64,000 bases of DNA from Chloroflexota bacterium (lineage in GTDB: Bacteria; Chloroflexota; Anaerolineae; Promineifilales; Promineifilaceae). Position numbers and translations under genes: made by a program. Location: assembly GCA_017993775.1 (NCBI GenBank), contig JAGOMA010000026.1:1-64000 (forward strand). Reading direction: 5' to 3'. The notes beneath the pieces are model-generated. The model saw only the letters and a list, made by a program, of their open reading frames with translations. It made no database searches and was not told where the DNA came from. Positions 61,535 to 64,000 of this stretch are shown in pieces. The stretch's first letter is position 1. The number at the start of each line of letters is the position of its first letter.

Positions 61535-61603
61535 CAGCTATACCACAATCTCTAATCCTCAATCCTCCAAAGCCCCAGTTATCATTTCCAGTCCCCAAGT
61601 GAG

Positions 61604-61632
61604 TTGTTAATTGTCCTCTTGTCTGATATACT
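61604..61632 (+). promoter_or_regulatory. Promoter of dnaN
   Basis: TTGTTA (61604-61609), 17 nt, TATACT (61627-61632), 54 nt before the dnaN start. Confidence 0.55.
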
Positions 61633-61686
61633 ATTTTCATTACAACATGCGGGGTATTACAACAAAACTTTTTCGGGAGAAGCGCG

Positions 61687-62820
61687 ATGAAAATTTCCTG
61701 TTTACAAGAAAACTTAGCCAAAGGATTGAGTGTCGTCAGTCGAGCAGTCAGCACACGGTCTACACTGCCGGTGTTGGCCAATGTGTTATTGTCGACGGAT
61801 AACGGCCGTCTCAAACTCTCCGCCACCAACCTGGAAATCGTCATCACCTGCTGGATCGGCGCCAAAGTCGAAGATGAGGGCGCCATCACCGTGCCCGCCC
61901 GCACCCTCAATGATCTCGTCAGCACCCTGCCGCAAGAACAGGTCCACCTGGCCCTCAACGAAAAAACCCAAACCCTCCACGTTTCCTGCGCCCGCACCGA
62001 AGCCAATATCAAAGGCATCGACGCCCAGGAATTTCCCCTTGTGCCGGAACCAGACCGCAATCATCGCATCCGCGTCGAAGCCGATGTCTTTAAACAAATG
62101 ATCAGCCAGGTCGCCTTTGCCGCCGCCGTCGATGACACCCGCCCCACCCTCACCGGCGTCTCCACCAAATTCAGCGATAGCCAGGTCACCATGGCCGCCA
62201 CCGACGGCTTCCGGCTGTCCGTGCGCTCGGCACACATTCCCGGCCACGTCGAACGCGCCACCAACGTCATCATCCCCTCCCGCGCCCTCAACGAAGTTGC
62301 CCGCGTCACCGGTGAAGACAACGAAGCCATCTACATTTCGCTGCCGGAAGGGCGCAACCAAATTATTTTTGATCTGGAAAATGTGGTGATTGTCTCCCAA
62401 CTCATCGACGGCAATTTCCCTGATTACACCCCCATCATCCCCAAACGGCACACCACCCGCACGGTGATGGGCACGGCCGATTTTCGCAAAGCGTGCAAAA
62501 CGGCCGAAATTTTTGCCCGCGAATCGAGCCACACCGCCCGCGTACGCATCGAGCCTGGCGACGAAATCACGCCGGGCCATGCCGTTATCGCCGCCACCAG
62601 CAACGAAACCGGCGACAACGTGGCCCAAATCGACGCCAGCGTCGATGGCGGACCAGTGGAAATCGCCTTTAACGTCAAGTATATGGCCGACGTACTCAAC
62701 GTCATCGATACCCCTCAGGTCGCTCTGGAAACGACCACGCCCATGGAACCCGGCGTCCTCAAGCCGGTGGGCGACAATGATTTTGTCCACATCATTATGC
62801 CCATGCATTTTGGCCGCTAG
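61687..62820 (+). CDS. dnaN: DNA polymerase III beta subunit (sliding clamp)
   Basis: 377 aa, normal length. GGGAG before the start. Three DnaN domains: MKISCLQENLAKGLSVVSRAVSTRSTLPVLANVL at the start, TDGFRLSVRS in the middle, and the end motif VHIIMPMHFGR (usual M-P-M/V-R/L end). It makes the ring that holds the replicative polymerase on DNA. There is no dnaA, recF or gyrB beside it and no DnaA-box cluster noticed, so this is not the usual origin arrangement. Confidence 0.97.
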   Translation: MKISCLQENLAKGLSVVSRAVSTRSTLPVLANVLLSTDNGRLKLSATNLEIVITCWIGAKVEDEGAITVPARTLNDLVSTLPQEQVHLALNEKTQTLHVSCARTEANIKGIDAQEFPLVPEPDRNHRIRVEADVFKQMISQVAFAAAVDDTRPTLTGVSTKFSDSQVTMAATDGFRLSVRSAHIPGHVERATNVIIPSRALNEVARVTGEDNEAIYISLPEGRNQIIFDLENVVIVSQLIDGNFPDYTPIIPKRHTTRTVMGTADFRKACKTAEIFARESSHTARVRIEPGDEITPGHAVIAATSNETGDNVAQIDASVDGGPVEIAFNVKYMADVLNVIDTPQVALETTTPMEPGVLKPVGDNDFVHIIMPMHFGR

Positions 62821-62845
62821 TCGGTTTACCGCCACCCGCAAAACA

Positions 62846-62881
62846 AAAAACGGCCGTTTGCTAACGCAGACGGCCGTTTTT
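62846..62881. terminator. Terminator built from two ACGGCCGT palindromes
   Basis: AAAAACGGCCGT (62846-62857) pairs with ACGGCCGTTTTT (62870-62881); loop of 12 nt. A-run left and T-run right, so it works both ways between dnaN and the chelatase gene. Each arm is self-complementary in itself. Confidence 0.8.
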
Positions 62882-62926
62882 CATTTCCCATCACCCCGCA
62901 ATCTATCTCCACCGCAATACTCAAAC

Positions 62927-64000
62927 TTACTCCAGGCCGTCCAGAACCGTCTGATACAACGTATCGGCGCGCAAATCTTCAAGCGCATGGCACGGGCCAT
63001 CCAACTTTTGCGCCAGCAGGCGCGCCAGACCCTGGTCGAAAGCCGCGTGTTCCATGTTAATCACCATCGAGCGAATCTTGGTGTCACGAATCAGCGTGGC
63101 GATGCGATGGGCTTCTTCCTGCGGCGGCAAATCCGACATACTGACGTTGCCCGCGCCGTCGGTCAGCAAAATCATCAGCGGCATGACATCGGGATGGGTG
63201 TAAGATTCTTTGCGAAAGACTTCATAGGCCAGCATCAGCCCGGCCGAAAGCGGCGTTTTGCCGCCGACAGCAATGTCCGCCAACGCCTGCCGCGCCAACT
63301 GCACGGAATTCGTCGGCGGCAAAACCAGATGCGCGTCGTTTTTATTGAAGACAATCAGCCCAACCCGGTCGCGGCGCTGGTAAGCGTCTGTCAGCAAGGA
63401 CATGATGGCTCCTTTGGTGGCTTCCATGCGCTCGGCAACGGCCATACTCCAACTGGCATCCACGACAAACAAAATAAGATTGGCCGACCGGCGCACACGC
63501 ACTTTTTCGCGCAGGTCTTGTTTTTCCAGGGCCAAAGCCACGTCATCGCGGTCGCGGTCGCGTTGATGGGGCGCAGCGGCGCGCAGCGTAGCGTCAAAGG
63601 CCAGGTCTGTCACACGATCTTTTTTGGGCAGGCGGGATTGGATGTAACGGCCGCGTTTGCGTTCGGTCTTGGTGACAGAACGACGGCCGGCCTGACTGCG
63701 CGTCAGGCGATCTAATTGAGTGTCTAACCGGCGGGCGGTAAACTCGGTTTTGGACTGGATTTTCTGACCGCCCTCCCACCATTCGCCGTCTTGCGCGGTT
63801 TGGGGGACGGTCTGGGGGCCGGCTTCGGTTTGGGCGACGTCGGCCCCCTCATCCTGTTCCGATTCAGAATCTAAAGCTTTTTTTTTTCTGCGGCGGTTTC
63901 GTTTTGCTCTTCGCTGGGTTCACCCTCTTCGGCCATGCCCAGATCGGACTGCACATCTTCCAACCGTTGTTCGAGGTCGGTGGCGTTCATGGACGTTTCC
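62927..64000 (-). CDS. chlD: Mg/Co-chelatase D subunit (ChlD/BchD-like), -1 frameshift at 63877-63883, 5' end outside window
   Basis: The visible part is the linker and the VWA domain. The frame entering from the right edge (ending ...EEQNETAAEKKKL) meets TAG at 63871-63873; a -1 shift on A_AAA_AAG continues as KALDSESEQDEG...GEWWEGG and on to AGRRSVTK, GRYIQSRLPKK, DLAFDATLRAAAPHQ, all hallmarks of the ChlD/BchD linker. The VWA domain has a complete MIDAS: DASWS, a later Thr in GGKTPLSAG and LLTDGAGN. ChlD partners the AAA+ ChlI and a large subunit (ChlH/CobN) to put Mg or Co into tetrapyrroles. A GTG at 63613 could begin a VWA-only product. AAA+ part and partner genes lie outside the window. 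Confidence 0.85.
63871..63887 (-). other. Candidate programmed -1 ribosomal frameshift site
   Basis: On the minus strand a run of ten A ends in A_AAA_AAG, a classic slippery heptamer, followed by CTT and the zero-frame TAG. Slipping back one base joins the two halves of chlD. A GC-rich 8-bp hairpin (63814-63821 with 63841-63848) lies 28 nt downstream, rather far for a stimulator. A missing A in the assembly would look the same. Confidence 0.6.

Noticed and set aside
61535-61686. Replication origin next to dnaN
   Set aside because: No dnaA, recF or gyrB nearby and no cluster of DnaA boxes noticed; only an ordinary promoter is seen.
61786-62841. Long minus-strand frame opposite dnaN (351 codons)
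   Set aside because: Antisense to a certain gene; its openness reflects codon bias of dnaN. The same applies to long frames opposite the GT39 gene (25451-26833), the FrhB-like gene (9798-10850) and the DUF2723 gene (3991-5025).
63613-63613. GTG at 63613 as the true start of a VWA-only protein
   Set aside because: Sequence upstream in the same frame is the conserved ChlD linker, so the gene clearly goes further; an internal start is only a remote option.
63814-63848. GC-rich hairpin as stimulator of the chlD frameshift
   Set aside because: Eight-base perfect stem, but it begins 28 nt after the slippery site, much further than the usual 5-9 nt; kept only as a note.
1-64000. tRNA and rRNA genes
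   Set aside because: I looked for T-loop-like GTTCGA/GGTTCAA contexts with flanking stems and found none convincing.

Overview
The window looks like chromosomal DNA of a filamentous or sludge-type Chloroflexota (Anaerolineae/Promineifilum-like). This is inferred from gene content: a Chloroflexota-style cytochrome c maturation cluster, many single-pass surface proteins with Thr/Pro linkers and short basic C-terminal tails, GT-C membrane glycosyltransferases with fused beta domains, and a LuxR-HTH/kelch membrane protein. There is no rRNA, tRNA, phage, transposase or CRISPR array that I can see. Coding density is high, in runs of same-strand genes.

Layout. 1-1.1 kb: 3' end of a TPR gene built of near-identical 126-nt repeats, then two intergenic repeat arrays. 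1.2-6.4 kb: an unknown helical protein, a DUF2723 membrane protein and an Eis-type acetyltransferase. 6.4-8.6 kb: divergent amrB/amrS. 8.6-13.3 kb (minus): a glycan/lipid-carrier cluster (methyltransferase, FrhB-like Fe-S protein, GT2, LPG-synthase-like flippase) with a striking 21-nt repeat array. 13.4-19.8 kb: DUF5107 surface protein, DUF4177, double-XRE regulator, TPR protein, small membrane protein, beta-helix surface protein, PrxQ. 19.9-29.7 kb: PTPS-related and GT39 membrane proteins, two surface proteins, a GT4 and a membrane TPR-like protein. 29.9-34.6 kb: LuxR-HTH/kelch protein, a large secreted protein, a small EthD-like protein. 34.7-41.5 kb (minus): cytochrome c maturation operon ccmE-ccmF-ccmH-ccmG-ccmI-like-dihaem cytochrome; a CcmC-like gene lies apart at 47.7 kb. 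41.9-46.3 kb: DinB-like, ygfZ, then tetR with an ABC exporter. 46.4-57 kb: ICMT-like, thioredoxin-fold protein, CcmC-like, fabH, two tandem metallopeptidases, YtxH-like, a membrane beta-propeller protein and a small membrane protein. 57.2-64 kb: P-type ATPase, EamA transporter, SpoU methyltransferase, dnaN, and a chelatase D-subunit gene running off the right edge.

Most notable signals. (1) The 8-bp palindrome ACGGCCGT is massively iterated (21 copies hand-counted in the first 6.4 kb, about 0.2 expected), in all reading frames and in intergenic DNA, comparable to HIP1 of cyanobacteria; inside a 21-nt tandem array it replaces the normal unit core by transitions only. (2) The chelatase D gene carries a -1 frameshift at an A_AAA_AAG slippery heptamer followed at once by a stop, exactly at the AAA+/VWA linker, as in chlD genes that make two subunits from one mRNA. 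(3) CcmE has a CxxxY rather than HxxxY haem site yet coexists with a CcmH. (4) A P-type ATPase has lost most canonical Ca2+-site residues. (5) A LuxR DNA-binding domain is fused through a membrane helix to an outside kelch propeller. (6) Several families of intergenic hairpins share modular arms.
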